A stretch of DNA of 64,000 bases from Nonlabens ulvanivorans (lineage in GTDB: Bacteria > Bacteroidota > Bacteroidia > Flavobacteriales > Flavobacteriaceae): NCBI RefSeq assembly GCF_000732625.1, contig NZ_JPJI01000032.1:1431180-1495179 (forward strand), given 5' to 3'. The notes under the pieces are model-generated. The model was not told the origin of the DNA. It ran no database searches and was given only the letters and a program-made list of their open reading frames with translations. How positions within the stretch are numbered: the first letter of the stretch is position 1; each line of letters opens with the position of its first letter. Position numbers and translations under genes: made by a program. Shown piece by piece: positions 19,869-29,736 of this stretch.

Positions 19869-19877
19869 TTATCCACA
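19869..19877 (+). promoter_or_regulatory. Consensus DnaA box
   Basis: The 9-mer TTATCCACA, an exact DnaA-box consensus, lies in the divergent clpC-gyrA spacer 119 bp before the gyrA start. I see no second box or AT-rich 13-mer array beside it, so I do not call an origin. It may be a DnaA regulatory site or chance. Confidence 0.35.
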
Positions 19878-19995
19878 TTTAAGTTATTAGTATGTTAATA
19901 AAAAGAGTGGTTATGATGGTGTAAAGCCTGATTAAGACTAGGTTTTTCATTAAATTGCTTGCTTATTAAAAAAGTATTAATTAAACGTTTTTTAA

Positions 19996-22518
19996 ATGGC
20001 AGATGGAGAAAAGTTAATCCCGATTAACATCGAGGATGAGATGAAATCAGCATACATCGATTACTCGATGTCAGTCATAGTGTCACGAGCACTGCCAGAT
20101 GTGCGAGATGGATTAAAACCAGTACACAGGCGTGTTCTTTACGGTATGTATGAGCTAGGTGTATTGTCTAATAGAGGATATAAAAAGAGTGCGAGAATAG
20201 TAGGTGAAGTATTAGGTAAGTACCACCCACATGGTGATACGTCTGTTTACGACACTATGGTGCGTATGGCGCAAGATTGGTCACTACGATATATGCTTGT
20301 TGATGGTCAAGGTAACTTTGGTAGTGTTGATGGTGATCCACCAGCAGCTATGCGTTATACTGAGGCTAGAATGAGAAAAATATCTGAAGAAATTCTTGCA
20401 GATATAGATAAAGAAACTGTAGATACACAGCTCAATTTTGATGATACATTAAATGAGCCTACTGTAATGCCTACTAGAATTCCTAACTTATTAGTTAATG
20501 GAGCTTCTGGTATCGCTGTAGGTATGGCTACTAACATGCCGCCACACAACCTTACAGAAGTTATTGATGGAACTATTGCTTACATAGACAATAATGACAT
20601 TGAGATCGATGAATTAATGACGCATGTAAAAGCTCCAGATTTTCCTACTGGTGGTATTATATATGGTTATGATGGTGTTAAGGATGCTATGCATACAGGA
20701 CGAGGACGTATTAAAATACGTGGTCGTGTGAGACTAGAAGAAGTAAAAGGTCGAGAATGTATCATCGTTGATGAATTACCATATCAGGTGAATAAAGCTG
20801 ATATGATTAAGAAAACGGCAGATCTAATTAACGAGAAGAAATTAGAAGGTATCTCTATGATTAGAGATGAGTCTGACCGTAATGGAATGCGTATCGTTTA
20901 TATTTTAAAACGTGATGCAATTCCTAATATTGTCATCAATAAATTATATAAGCATACGGCTTTACAATCTTCTTTTAGTGTTAATAATATTGCCCTTGTA
21001 AAAGGACGTCCACAACTTCTTAATGTAAAAGAGATGATCCACTATTTTGTGGAACATAGACACGAAGTAGTTGTAAGACGCACACAATTTGAATTGCGTA
21101 AAGCAGAAGAAAGAGCCCACATTCTTGAAGGATTAATTATTGCTTCTGATAATATAGATGAAGTTATTGCTTTAATAAGAAGTAGTAAGAATGGAGAAGA
21201 GGCTCGCGAAAAATTAATTGAGCGCTTTGAGCTATCAGAAATTCAAGCTCGAGCAATTGTAGAAATGCGTTTAAGACAACTTACCGGTCTTGAACAGGAT
21301 AAGTTACGTAATGAATACGAAGACTTAATGGCTACAATCACTGACTTAAAAGATATTCTTGCAAATAGAGATCGTCGTATGACGATTATTAAAGAAGAAT
21401 TAATTGAAGTACAGGAAAAGTATGGAGATGAACGTCGTTCTCAAATAGAATATGCAGGTGGTGATTTATCCATAGAAGATATGATTGCTGATGAACAGGT
21501 TGTTATAACTATTTCTCATGCAGGATATATTAAAAGAACTCCTATTACTGAGTATAAAACTCAAAATAGAGGTGGAGTTGGGCAAAAAGCAAGTACAACA
21601 CGTGATGAGGACTTCCTAGAGGATATTTTTGTAGGGACCAATCATCAATATATGTTGTTCTTTACAGAGAAAGGAAAGTGTTTCTGGATGAGAGTTTATG
21701 AAATTCCTGAAGGTAGTCGTACATCTAAAGGTAGAGCGATTCAAAATCTAATAAATATTGAACAAGACGATAATGTAAAAGCTGTCATCTGTACTCAAGA
21801 TATTAAAGATGAAGACTATATTAATAGTCATTATGTGATCATGTGTACTAAAAAAGGTGTGGTGAAGAAAACATCTTTAGAACAGTATTCCAGACCACGT
21901 ACTAACGGTATTAATGCAATAACTATTCGTGAAGGAGATACTTTATTAGAGGCTAAGCTTACAACTGGTGATAGTCACGTGATGTTGGGTCTTAAAAGTG
22001 GTAAGGCTATCAGATTTGACGAAGCAAAAACACGTGCTATGGGTAGAAATGCTAGCGGTGTTAGAGGAATAAGACTTGCAGATGATAGTGATGAGGTAAT
22101 CGGTATGGTTGCTGTAAATGATATGGATTCTAATATTTTAGTAGTATCCGAAAAAGGATATGGTAAAAGGTCTAGTCTAGATGATTATAGAGAAACCAAT
22201 CGTGGAGGAAAAGGTGTGAAAACAATTTCTGTTACTGAAAAAACCGGAGGATTAGTAGCTCTTAAGAATGTAACGGATGATGATGGACTTATGATCATCA
22301 ATAAGTCAGGAGTTGCTATACGTATTGATGTTAAAAACCTGAGAGTTATGGGACGTGCAACCCAAGGAGTGCGTTTAATTAATTTAAAAGGAAACGATTC
22401 AATTGCCGCTGTCGCGAAAGTTGCTCAGGAAGAAGACTCTGAAATCAATGAAGACGGTAGTGACGCTGATTTGAATAGTGATGGCACGACTGTTGTAAAT
22501 GATGATAGCGAAGAATAA
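19996..22518 (+). CDS. gyrA: DNA gyrase subunit A
   Basis: The 840-residue type II topoisomerase subunit starts [26 protein letters not shown]. The breakage-reunion domain contains the quinolone-resistance region [17 protein letters not shown] (Thr82 at the position of E. coli Ser83, Asp86 as usual) and the catalytic tyrosine in AAMRYTEAR at Tyr121. The C-terminal beta-pinwheel carries the GyrA-box-like QNRGGVGQ and repeated [16 protein letters not shown] blades, which separates it from ParC. The tail is acidic. A TPR-protein gene follows 17 bp downstream. Thr at position 82 may be natural in this lineage, and I do not claim resistance. Confidence 0.96.
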   Translation: MADGEKLIPINIEDEMKSAYIDYSMSVIVSRALPDVRDGLKPVHRRVLYGMYELGVLSNRGYKKSARIVGEVLGKYHPHGDTSVYDTMVRMAQDWSLRYMLVDGQGNFGSVDGDPPAAMRYTEARMRKISEEILADIDKETVDTQLNFDDTLNEPTVMPTRIPNLLVNGASGIAVGMATNMPPHNLTEVIDGTIAYIDNNDIEIDELMTHVKAPDFPTGGIIYGYDGVKDAMHTGRGRIKIRGRVRLEEVKGRECIIVDELPYQVNKADMIKKTADLINEKKLEGISMIRDESDRNGMRIVYILKRDAIPNIVINKLYKHTALQSSFSVNNIALVKGRPQLLNVKEMIHYFVEHRHEVVVRRTQFELRKAEERAHILEGLIIASDNIDEVIALIRSSKNGEEAREKLIERFELSEIQARAIVEMRLRQLTGLEQDKLRNEYEDLMATITDLKDILANRDRRMTIIKEELIEVQEKYGDERRSQIEYAGGDLSIEDMIADEQVVITISHAGYIKRTPITEYKTQNRGGVGQKASTTRDEDFLEDIFVGTNHQYMLFFTEKGKCFWMRVYEIPEGSRTSKGRAIQNLINIEQDDNVKAVICTQDIKDEDYINSHYVIMCTKKGVVKKTSLEQYSRPRTNGINAITIREGDTLLEAKLTTGDSHVMLGLKSGKAIRFDEAKTRAMGRNASGVRGIRLADDSDEVIGMVAVNDMDSNILVVSEKGYGKRSSLDDYRETNRGGKGVKTISVTEKTGGLVALKNVTDDDGLMIINKSGVAIRIDVKNLRVMGRATQGVRLINLKGNDSIAAVAKVAQEEDSEINEDGSDADLNSDGTTVVNDDSEE

Positions 22519-22535
22519 ATTAAAAACATTTCAAG

Positions 22536-23723
22536 ATGAAAATTAGATTAACGATATTATTTCTAGCAATTGCTGCTTTAGGATTTGCTCAGAAGCGTGA
22601 ATTCAGAAAGATTGAAAATGCAATTACGAAAGGTGATTTACCTGAAGCGATCGAGATTTTTTCAACTATTAATGAATCTGAAGTAGAGGAAGAGTATAAA
22701 GGACAGTATAGTTTTTACAAGGCTGCATCACTTATAGATGTAACAGGTGAGACTAAGCCTACTTTAGAAACTGCTTATGCTGCTTTAGATGCTATGAATA
22801 AAGCAGAAAGTTTAGGGTATAGTAATCCTGCATTGATGGGCCAAGTAAAAAAGTATATTAACGATAGTTTGTTGCAAATTGCAAATAAAAAATTAAATTC
22901 TAAAGATAATAGTGGTGCTTTAGAGATAGTTAATAAACTTTCTTCTGAATCACCACAGGATTTAAACATGCTTTATAATGCTGCAAATTTAGCTTATCAA
23001 GTTGGAGAATTTGAACAAGCAGAGGAGCAATATTTAAAATTATTCAATAAAGGATTTACGGGTGAAGTAATTACTTATACAGCTGTTAATAAATTGACAA
23101 AAGTAGAAGAGTCTTTTCCAAATTTGACTTTGAGAGATGTGTCCGTTAAAACTGGGTCACATGTTTCTCCTTCAGAATCTAAATCCCCTTCACAATTAGG
23201 ACGTATAGTAACTAATTTAGTTTGGTTACAAAAGAATAATGGTGACATGGCATCAGCTAAATCAACATTTTCTAAAGCATTAAAGCTTTATGGTAATGAT
23301 GAATCTTTGAAGATATCTAAAGCAGATAATTATTTGACTTTAGGGATGATGAAAGAATATGAGGAAGCAAATAAAGCATTATCAGATGAAGTTAAAGATC
23401 CTAAAGTTTATGATAATCTAGCGTTAGCAGCAATTAATGCTAAAGAATATGATCAGGCTATTAAGTATTATGAGAAAAGTTTATCTATGAAACCTGATAA
23501 TTTTATTTCTCTATCTAATTTAGGTGTAGCCTATGTGCAAAAAGGAAATCTAGAAACGACAAGTGCTGCTGATCAACAAACTCTTTATAATAAAGCAATA
23601 CAGGTGTATGAAAAGGCTCATAATCTTGATTCTAGTAACAAGAATATAATTAATACGCTTATTAGTCTTTATGGTGTATTTTCTATGGAAGATAAAATTA
23701 CAGCAATGAAGGCTAAGCTGTAA
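22536..23723 (+). CDS. Exported tetratricopeptide-repeat protein
   Basis: The 395-residue product has a signal peptide (MKIRLTILFLAIAALGFAQ) and then alpha-helical repeats. Recognisable TPR units include MLYNAANLAYQVGEFEQAEEQYLKLF, VYDNLALAAINAKEYDQAIKYYEKSLSMKP and FISLSNLGVAYVQKGNLE. It is probably a periplasmic scaffold or a partner of an envelope machine. It follows gyrA by 17 bp on the same strand and ends just before a strong bidirectional hairpin. The specific partner is unknown. Confidence 0.82.
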   Translation: MKIRLTILFLAIAALGFAQKREFRKIENAITKGDLPEAIEIFSTINESEVEEEYKGQYSFYKAASLIDVTGETKPTLETAYAALDAMNKAESLGYSNPALMGQVKKYINDSLLQIANKKLNSKDNSGALEIVNKLSSESPQDLNMLYNAANLAYQVGEFEQAEEQYLKLFNKGFTGEVITYTAVNKLTKVEESFPNLTLRDVSVKTGSHVSPSESKSPSQLGRIVTNLVWLQKNNGDMASAKSTFSKALKLYGNDESLKISKADNYLTLGMMKEYEEANKALSDEVKDPKVYDNLALAAINAKEYDQAIKYYEKSLSMKPDNFISLSNLGVAYVQKGNLETTSAADQQTLYNKAIQVYEKAHNLDSSNKNIINTLISLYGVFSMEDKITAMKAKL

Positions 23724-23730
23724 TTTTCAA

Positions 23731-23779
23731 TTATGTAATAAAAAAAGCCTGCTATTAGCAGGCTTTTTTTATTACATAA
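23731..23779. terminator. Bidirectional terminator with 23-bp perfect stem
   Basis: A 23-base arm (23731-23753) pairs perfectly with 23757-23779 around a three-base loop ATT. The inner part is AAAAAAAGCCTGCT/AGCAGGCTTTTTTT, giving T-runs in both directions. The right arm covers the last two codons of the converging NlpC/P60 gene, so the hairpin serves both genes and overlaps coding sequence. Confidence 0.92.
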
Positions 23780-24518
23780 TTTTTTTAATAACTCTTAATT
23801 TGTGAGTATGTAAATGTCTTTCCACATTAAATATTCCGCTTTGATCTAACCGGTCTATTCGGACCTTACCGTGTGCGTGAATAATGTAATTATCTCTCAT
23901 TATTAAACCTACATGTGTTATGTGGCCTTCATTATTATCAAAAAAAGCTAAATCTCCTTCTTCTGCTTCTTCTATAAAACTAAGTACTTCTCCTTGCTTA
24001 GCTTGTTGACTGGCATCTCGATTTAATTTAAATCCACATAATCTATAAACCAATTGGGTAAAGCCGCTGCAATCTATTCCTAGCGGAGTTCTTCCACCCC
24101 ATAAGTATGGAGAGTTAAGTAATAATAAGGCATTATTAATTAAATCTGATTTATTACTTCCTGAAGTACTTTCAAGCTGATAAGAATCTGCTAGGTATTT
24201 TGAAGTTGAAACCTGAGCGCCGATTGTGATTGTACTCAAAGATTCATTATGATGAGTTATATGACTAATTAAATCTTTAGCATATTCATGCTTAGAACGA
24301 TCAATTTCATGATACGTTTCAGCTTCTATTTCAATAATTTGTTTAATATCGATCCACCCTTCATAAGAATCATGAGCTAATCTAATTTTGACCCATTTCT
24401 TTCGTTCTTCAATTATTTTGAAATATTCTCCATAGAGTACTTGAGATACCATTTCACTAGTATCCTTTGCTTCAAGACGCATTGGCGCAACCGAAATAGG
24501 GCAAATCCCGTACTTCAT
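23772..24518 (-). CDS. NlpC/P60 family peptidoglycan hydrolase with SH3-like domain
   Basis: The 248-residue product has an N-terminal SH3-like domain (ICPISVAPMRLEAKDTSEMVSQVLYGE, WVKIRLAHDSYEGWID) and a C-terminal NlpC/P60 cysteine peptidase domain. The catalytic Cys is in LGIDCSGFTQLVYRL, the His in GHITHVGLIM, and the third polar residue in YIIHAHGKVRID. These enzymes cleave stem peptides, usually between D-Glu and a diamino acid. There is no clear signal peptide at the start MKYGICPISVAP, so export is uncertain. The gene is eight bases after the thiolase stop and probably co-transcribed. Confidence 0.88.
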   Translation of the reverse strand: MKYGICPISVAPMRLEAKDTSEMVSQVLYGEYFKIIEERKKWVKIRLAHDSYEGWIDIKQIIEIEAETYHEIDRSKHEYAKDLISHITHHNESLSTITIGAQVSTSKYLADSYQLESTSGSNKSDLINNALLLLNSPYLWGGRTPLGIDCSGFTQLVYRLCGFKLNRDASQQAKQGEVLSFIEEAEEGDLAFFDNNEGHITHVGLIMRDNYIIHAHGKVRIDRLDQSGIFNVERHLHTHKLRVIKKIM

Positions 24519-24525
24519 AAAAAAA

Positions 24526-25701
24526 TTAACCTTTTTTAATTACCATTGCACTTGCGCCACCGCCACCATTACAGATTGCTGCAGCTCCTATAGAACCATT
24601 TTCTTGGTTTAATATACTTAATAAGGTTGTGATAATTCGTGCACCGCTGCATCCTAATGGATGACCTAATGAAACTGCACCACCATATACATTAACATTT
24701 TTATCTGTTAATCCTAGAATTTTCATGTTAGCTAATCCAACAACGGCAAAAGCTTCATTAAACTCGAAAAAATCCACATCATTTTGAGTGAGACCTGCTT
24801 TTGCTAATGCAATAGGTAAAGCTTTTGCAGGAGCAGTTGTAAACCATTTTGGTTCTTGTGCTGCGTCTGCATAGCTTAACACAGTAGCAATTGGAGTTAA
24901 GCCTAGAGATAAAGCTTTTGATTCACTCATTAAAATCAAAGCAGCAGCACCATCATTGATAGTCGAGGCATTTGCTGCGGTTACGGTACCATCTTTGCTA
25001 AATGCAGCTCGTAAAGCTGGAATTTTCTCTATTTTAACGTTAGTATATTCTTCATCATGATCTACAATAATGTCTTCACCATGACGCTGAGGAACAGCAA
25101 CTGGAACGACTTCATTATCAAATTTTCCGTTTTTCCAAGCAAGTGCTGACCTTCGGTAAGACTGTACGGCATAATCATCTTGATCAGCTCTTGAGAAATC
25201 ATGTTCTTGCGCACATAAATCAGCGCAAACACCCATCGCATTCTGATCATATGCATCAACGAGTCCATCTTTTTGCATTCCGTCTATTAAAGTAGCTGGA
25301 CCAAATTTCTGTCCTGTTCTCATATGTACGTAATGCGGAATCATACTCATATTTTCCATACCACCAGCGACTACAATATCTTTATCACCACAAGCGATAG
25401 CTTGAGCAGCCATCATTACTGTTTTCATTCCGCTTGCGCATACCTTATTAACGGTGGTACACGGAACATCCATAGATAATCCTGCTCCTAATGCAGCTTG
25501 TCTTGCCGGCGCCTGACCAGTGCCTGCTTGAACTACATTTCCCATTATAACTTCTCCTACTAAATTCGAATCTAAATTTATTTTATCAAGAGCACCTTTT
25601 ATAGCGATACTACCCAATTTAGTAGCAGGGATAGTAGATAATTTCCCCATAAAACTGCCTATGGGTGTTCTAGCATATGATACAATAACAACTTTCTTCA
25701 T
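24526..25701 (-). CDS. Acetyl-CoA C-acetyltransferase (thiolase)
   Basis: This 391-residue thiolase uses the nucleophile Cys88 in VNKVCASGMKTVMMA. The C-terminal GGAVSLGHPLGCSGARI carries the catalytic His and Cys, and CNGGGGASAMV closes the domain. The start at ATG 25701 gives MKKVVIVSYARTPIGSF, standard for the family; an ATG at 25731 would add ten unlikely residues. It condenses or cleaves acetoacetyl-CoA. Biosynthetic versus degradative role cannot be told from sequence alone. It is followed by the NlpC/P60 gene. Confidence 0.93.
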   Translation of the reverse strand: MKKVVIVSYARTPIGSFMGKLSTIPATKLGSIAIKGALDKINLDSNLVGEVIMGNVVQAGTGQAPARQAALGAGLSMDVPCTTVNKVCASGMKTVMMAAQAIACGDKDIVVAGGMENMSMIPHYVHMRTGQKFGPATLIDGMQKDGLVDAYDQNAMGVCADLCAQEHDFSRADQDDYAVQSYRRSALAWKNGKFDNEVVPVAVPQRHGEDIIVDHDEEYTNVKIEKIPALRAAFSKDGTVTAANASTINDGAAALILMSESKALSLGLTPIATVLSYADAAQEPKWFTTAPAKALPIALAKAGLTQNDVDFFEFNEAFAVVGLANMKILGLTDKNVNVYGGAVSLGHPLGCSGARIITTLLSILNQENGSIGAAAICNGGGGASAMVIKKG

Positions 25702-25842
25702 TACAATCTCTTTTAGCGCGAAAATAAACAATATTCATATGATAAAAAGTGAAGTTTATACTTAATTAGAGCTGTAATTAATAGAGTAACATATTTTATG
25801 CAGCTTTTAAACAGATCTCCAAACTAAATTGTTAATTTGTAA

Positions 25843-27888
25843 ATGATGAAAAAGAATAATTCTAGTTTCTATAAGTATCAGGATATTTTAATCCGAATTG
25901 CCATAATAATTGCGTCCACAATTATAACAATCTACTTTTTCCCTAAAAGTGATCGATTCAAATACGATTACAAAAAAGGTGAGCCATGGCAATATGAGAC
26001 ATTATATGCTCCGTTTTCTTTTCCTATAAAGAAAAGTCCAGATGCTATTAAACAAGAAATTGATTTTATTAAGCAGAATACTCCTAAGTATTTTGATATC
26101 GAACCTAATATATCCTATGTGGTCAAGGAAATCGTTCAAAATGAGTATCGAATTATCATTCCTGATACTATCCTTACATCAAATTTAGATAGAGAATTTA
26201 ATGAAGTAAACTTTGTTTTAGATCAATTTTACACAAATTATTATCTAGAAAAGCCACTTGAAATAGATGAAAATCAACCCGTTTTAATTCAAACAAAGGA
26301 AGGTTTTGAAGAGGTTGCTTATCATAAAATATTGAAGCCTAAGGACCTTAAAAACAAAATAACTTCTTTAGTTAAAGAAACAGAATTTAAGGATAAAAAG
26401 TGGCTTGCTGAGGTTTTATTAAAAAACATTAAATCCAATGTAAATCTAAATCTGAATCTTACTAATCAAATTATAGAAGATGAAGTGAGTAAAGTATTAC
26501 CTACGAGAGGTGTAGTGCCTCTAAATTCTCGTATAATAGCTCAAGGCGAAATTGTTGAAGGAGAAAAATATCAAATACTAAATACTTTGAATGAAACTTA
26601 TCAAGCGCAAACTTGGTCGGAATCTCAATATGTTTGGAGATTAATAGGTTATATAATTTTAGTTGCCCTAACCTTTACGATTTTACTATTATTCTTATTT
26701 AATTATCGACCAGATATTTATAATAACTCTCGGAAATTACTTTTTATATTTTTCAACTTACTGACAATTATCCTACTTACAACTTTAGTTGTAAACATAA
26801 ATTCTCTTTATGTATATGTTGTTCCTGTCTGTATTTTACCATTGATTCTTAAATCTTTTTTTGATGCAAGAGTAGGTCTGTTTACTCATGTTTTGACAAT
26901 CTTAATATTAAGCTTTATAGTACCTAATGGAGAGGAATTTCTATTTCTTCAAATAATTGCCGGAATTGTAACTATTTTATCTAGTTCAGAAATTTATAAA
27001 AGAGCTAATCTCTTTATTACTATAGGTCAAATTGTTTTGATATACGTAAGTTCTTATTTTGCATTTTACGCGATTAATCAAGGCGGTGTAATAGGTTGGG
27101 AGTGGAATAAAGTAAGTTATTTCATTTTATGTGGATTAGCGATGTTGTTTGTTTGGCCGCTTATTTATATTTATGAAAAGCTTTTTGGTTTAGTTAGTGA
27201 TGTTTCCTTATTAGAATTGTCAGATACAAATTCCAAGTTATTAAAAGAGCTTTCTAATAAAGCGCCAGGTACTTTTCATCATTCTTTAAATGTTGCTAAT
27301 ATTGCAGAGTCAGCGGCAGACGCTATAAATGCTAATGCAATGTTAGCTAGAGTGGGAGCTCTATATCATGACATTGGTAAAATGGGGAATCCAACATATT
27401 TTTCTGAAAACCAAGGTAGTGGTATTAATCCCCATGACGACTTAGATCCCGAAGAGAGTGCTTCCATTATTATTAATCATACGATTACGGGAATTGAGAT
27501 AGCAAAGAAATACAAAATGCCCGACCGAATTATTGATTTTATAAGAACTCATCATGGTGATTCTACCGTTTATTACTTTTACAAAAAAGCATTAGCAAGT
27601 AATCCTAATTTAGATATTAAGGATTATCAATATCCGGGACCGAAACCTTTTAGTCCAGAAACAGCAATTTTAATGATTGCAGATAGTGTTGAAGCAGCCT
27701 CTAAGAGTTTGAAAAATCCTACTTCTACTAGTATTAATATGTTAGTAGAAAATATCATTAACAAACAAGTAGAAGAAAAACAATTTATAAATGCTGACAT
27801 AACGTTTAAACAAATTGAAATTATCAAGTCAGTGATTAAAAAGAAGTTAGCTAATATCTATCATTTGAGAATAGAATACCCAGAATAA
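25843..27888 (+). CDS. 7TM-HD family c-di-AMP phosphodiesterase-like protein (PgpH/YqfF type)
   Basis: The 681-residue product has an N-terminal membrane helix (ILIRIAIIIASTIITIYFFP), a large extracytoplasmic 7TMR-HDED region to about residue 265, seven membrane helices to about residue 450, and a cytosolic HD domain. The metal-binding residues are seen in HHSLNVANIAE, LYHDIGKMGNP, INHTITGIEIA, RTHHGDS and MIADSVEAASKS. This architecture is that of PgpH, which hydrolyses c-di-AMP; activity here is inferred from family. It starts ATGATG. No cyclase (dacA) is in the window. Confidence 0.9.
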   Translation: MMKKNNSSFYKYQDILIRIAIIIASTIITIYFFPKSDRFKYDYKKGEPWQYETLYAPFSFPIKKSPDAIKQEIDFIKQNTPKYFDIEPNISYVVKEIVQNEYRIIIPDTILTSNLDREFNEVNFVLDQFYTNYYLEKPLEIDENQPVLIQTKEGFEEVAYHKILKPKDLKNKITSLVKETEFKDKKWLAEVLLKNIKSNVNLNLNLTNQIIEDEVSKVLPTRGVVPLNSRIIAQGEIVEGEKYQILNTLNETYQAQTWSESQYVWRLIGYIILVALTFTILLLFLFNYRPDIYNNSRKLLFIFFNLLTIILLTTLVVNINSLYVYVVPVCILPLILKSFFDARVGLFTHVLTILILSFIVPNGEEFLFLQIIAGIVTILSSSEIYKRANLFITIGQIVLIYVSSYFAFYAINQGGVIGWEWNKVSYFILCGLAMLFVWPLIYIYEKLFGLVSDVSLLELSDTNSKLLKELSNKAPGTFHHSLNVANIAESAADAINANAMLARVGALYHDIGKMGNPTYFSENQGSGINPHDDLDPEESASIIINHTITGIEIAKKYKMPDRIIDFIRTHHGDSTVYYFYKKALASNPNLDIKDYQYPGPKPFSPETAILMIADSVEAASKSLKNPTSTSINMLVENIINKQVEEKQFINADITFKQIEIIKSVIKKKLANIYHLRIEYPE

Positions 27889-27914
27889 TTTTTACAAAAA
27901 AGTTTCAAAAATGC

Positions 27915-27944
27915 TTGCAGGAACTATAATATCAATTACCTTTG
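27915..27944 (+). promoter_or_regulatory. Promoter for the tRNA pair (TTG-N19-TACCTTTG)
   Basis: A -33 TTG at 27915-27917 and an exact -7 TACCTTTG at 27937-27944 are separated by 19 bp, the standard flavobacterial spacing. It lies about 40 bp before tRNA-Ser and is the best complete promoter in the window. Confidence 0.75.
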
Positions 27945-27983
27945 CAACCGCTTTTGGAAACAATCGCAAGTTCTTTTTATTTA

Positions 27984-28067
27984 GGAGAGGTGCCAGAGTG
28001 GTAATGGAGCAGATTGCTAATCTGTCGACGGGCAACCGTCGCCAGGGTTCGAGTCCCTGTCTCTCCG
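27984..28067 (+). tRNA. tRNA-Ser(GCT)
   Basis: An 84-nt class II tRNA. The acceptor arms are GGAGAGG and TCTCTCC, with a G discriminator. The anticodon loop TTGCTAA gives anticodon GCT, reading AGC/AGU serine codons. A long variable arm (GTCGACGGGCAACCGTCGCC region) confirms serine. The T arm is CAGGGTTCGAGTCCCTG. No CCA is encoded. It is probably co-transcribed with the following tRNA-Pro. Confidence 0.97.
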
Positions 28068-28095
28068 CAATTTTCTAAATAATAGATGATCTTTT

Positions 28096-28170
28096 CGGGG
28101 TGTAGCGTAGCCCGGTCATCGCGCCTCGTTTGGGACGAGGAGGTCGCAGGTTCGAATCCTGCCACCCCGA
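28096..28170 (+). tRNA. tRNA-Pro(TGG)
   Basis: A 75-nt tRNA. Acceptor arms CGGGGTG and CACCCCG are perfectly paired with an A discriminator. The anticodon loop TTTGGGA within CCTCG/CGAGG gives TGG, reading CCN proline codons. The T arm is GCAGGTTCGAATCCTGC. No CCA is encoded. The spacer to tRNA-Ser is 28 nt. Confidence 0.97.
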
Positions 28171-28171
28171 C

Positions 28172-28211
28172 AAAAAGCCTTTCAATCTTATGATTTTAAG
28201 GCTTTTTTTAT
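28172..28211 (+). terminator. Terminator after the tRNA pair
   Basis: AAAAAGCCTT pairs with AAGGCTTTTT around an AT-rich loop and runs into TTTATTTTT. It separates the tRNAs from the patatin gene. Confidence 0.8.
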
Positions 28212-28227
28212 TTTTAAATTCCATTTT

Positions 28228-28983
28228 ATGAAAGTAGGATTAGCCCTTTCTGGTGGTGGTGCAAAAGGGATTGCCCACGCTGGTGTTCTTAAGGCTTTAA
28301 AAGAGCATGATGTACTAGTTCATAAAATTTCAGGTACAAGTGCTGGAGCTTTAATAGGGGCCTTATATGCTGCTGACATAGATATTGACGATATCTATAA
28401 ATTTTTCAGAAGGTCTAATTTATTTCACCCTAGTAAGTTTGCGTTTGGGCAACCAGGTTTTATAAAATCTAATGTGTTCATTGATCATATTAGTTCCTAT
28501 ATTCCTGTTGATTCATTTGAGTCTTTAAAACTACCATTAATTGTTGCTGCAACAGACCTCAATACGGCAACACTTAAACTTTTTGATTCTGGAGAGTTGT
28601 ACATGGCTATTTTAGCGAGTGCAGCTTTTCCTGGAGTATTTACACCGGTAACTATCAATGATAGTGTTTACATTGATGGTGGAGTAATTAATAACTTTCC
28701 TATTGATTTATTAGAAGATTGTGATATAAAATTAGGTAGCTATGTTAATAAGATAGAGCCATTAAATAAAAAAATGAAACATTCTTATGATGTTGCAGGA
28801 CGTGCTTATTCAATTAGTCAATATCATCGAGATTCTTCTAAGTTTTATCAAGCTGATTTAATGTTTGAACCAGAAGAACTTTATCCATTTGGCTTATTTA
28901 GCTTTAGGTCTTTGCGTAAAATGTTTGATATTGGTTATGAAAATGCCTGTAGACAATTAGATAAATCATTACTTTTTGATTAA
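28228..28983 (+). CDS. Patatin-like phospholipase
   Basis: The 251-residue product opens with MKVGLALSGGGAKGIAHAGVL, the oxyanion loop GGGAKG at residues 9-14. The nucleophile is Ser38 in the GTSAG elbow (GxSxG), and the dyad aspartate is Asp150 in YIDGGVINNFP. Fold and length resemble the RssA-type single-domain patatins. It has no signal peptide, so it probably acts in the cytosol on phospholipid or acyl substrates. It begins 17 bp after the tRNA terminator. No -7 element was found in that short space, so some read-through is possible. Confidence 0.9.
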   Translation: MKVGLALSGGGAKGIAHAGVLKALKEHDVLVHKISGTSAGALIGALYAADIDIDDIYKFFRRSNLFHPSKFAFGQPGFIKSNVFIDHISSYIPVDSFESLKLPLIVAATDLNTATLKLFDSGELYMAILASAAFPGVFTPVTINDSVYIDGGVINNFPIDLLEDCDIKLGSYVNKIEPLNKKMKHSYDVAGRAYSISQYHRDSSKFYQADLMFEPEELYPFGLFSFRSLRKMFDIGYENACRQLDKSLLFD

Positions 28984-29081
28984 TTCTGCTTTCAAAGTTT
29001 TAAGTAAATATTGTTTCAGTTTTAATGTACATATTTATTCTATAATACCTTTATTATGTAAATTGCGATAAAGCAATTTAT

Positions 29082-29726
29082 ATGCAAAGAGACCTTCAAA
29101 ATCTTAGGAAAAACTATAGCAAAGGTTCCTTAATAGAAGATAGTATACCTGAAAATCCATATCAATTATTTGAAGAGTGGTTTAATGATGCTAAATCACA
29201 TATGTCAATTGATGAAGTAAATGCAATGAGTTTAACCACACTAGGAGTCGATGGATATCCTAAATCTCGTATTGTTTTACTTAAAGAAATTGAAGAAGGT
29301 TGCTTTATTTTTTATTCAAACTATGGGTCTGAGAAAGGAAGGTCTATGGATTTACATCACAAGGTTTCAATAAATTTCTTTTGGCCTGCATTAGAAAGAC
29401 AGATTATTATTAAGGGTGATGTTAGTAAGGTTTCAAGGCAAAAATCTTTATCATATTTTCATAGAAGACCTAGAGGTAGCCAATTAGGAGCTTGGGCAAG
29501 CAACCAAAGTTCAATAGTAAAAACTAGAGCAGAACTAGAGAAGCAACTAGAAGATTATAAGATTAAATTTGAAAATCAAGAAATTCCATTACCAGATAAT
29601 TGGGGTGGCTACTCTATATCTCCTATATCGTTTGAATTCTGGCAAGGTCGCCCTAATAGGCTTCATGACCGATTCTTATATATGATGGAAGGAAAAGAAT
29701 GGTCTAGTAATCGTTTAGCTCCATAA
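29082..29726 (+). CDS. pdxH: Pyridoxine/pyridoxamine 5'-phosphate oxidase
   Basis: This 214-residue FMN enzyme oxidises PNP or PMP to pyridoxal 5'-phosphate. Family markers are ENPYQLFEEWFNDA, KSRIVLLKEIEEGCFIFYSNYGSEKG, FFWPALERQIIIKGDV, FHRRPRGSQLGAWAS, and the C-terminal signature FEFWQGRPNRLHDRFLY. The length is normal. It is followed ten bp later by a SixA-like gene and the ppk-ppx pair, so it may be first in a five-gene set. Confidence 0.97.
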   Translation: MQRDLQNLRKNYSKGSLIEDSIPENPYQLFEEWFNDAKSHMSIDEVNAMSLTTLGVDGYPKSRIVLLKEIEEGCFIFYSNYGSEKGRSMDLHHKVSINFFWPALERQIIIKGDVSKVSRQKSLSYFHRRPRGSQLGAWASNQSSIVKTRAELEKQLEDYKIKFENQEIPLPDNWGGYSISPISFEFWQGRPNRLHDRFLYMMEGKEWSSNRLAP

Positions 29727-29736
29727 TGACTTTACT

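Noticed and set aside
19727-19995. Possible replication origin near gyrA
   Set aside because: Only one DnaA box, no clustered boxes or AT-rich unwinding repeats, and no dnaA or dnaN beside it.
22400-22425. Palindrome-like sequence CCGCTGTCGCGAAAGTTGC in gyrA, read as AAVAKVA
   Set aside because: It has three or more differences from the core, and the residues look normal for a GyrA tail. It was not counted as a copy.
27977-28165. Minus-strand open frame of 62 codons (MAGFEPATSSSQTRRDDRATLHP...)
   Set aside because: It is the antisense translation of the two tRNA genes, a well-known artefact in databases.
27984-28228. tRNA genes as an integration site for a mobile island
   Set aside because: No integrase gene, no repeat of either tRNA 3' end was seen in the window, and the flanking genes are housekeeping-type.
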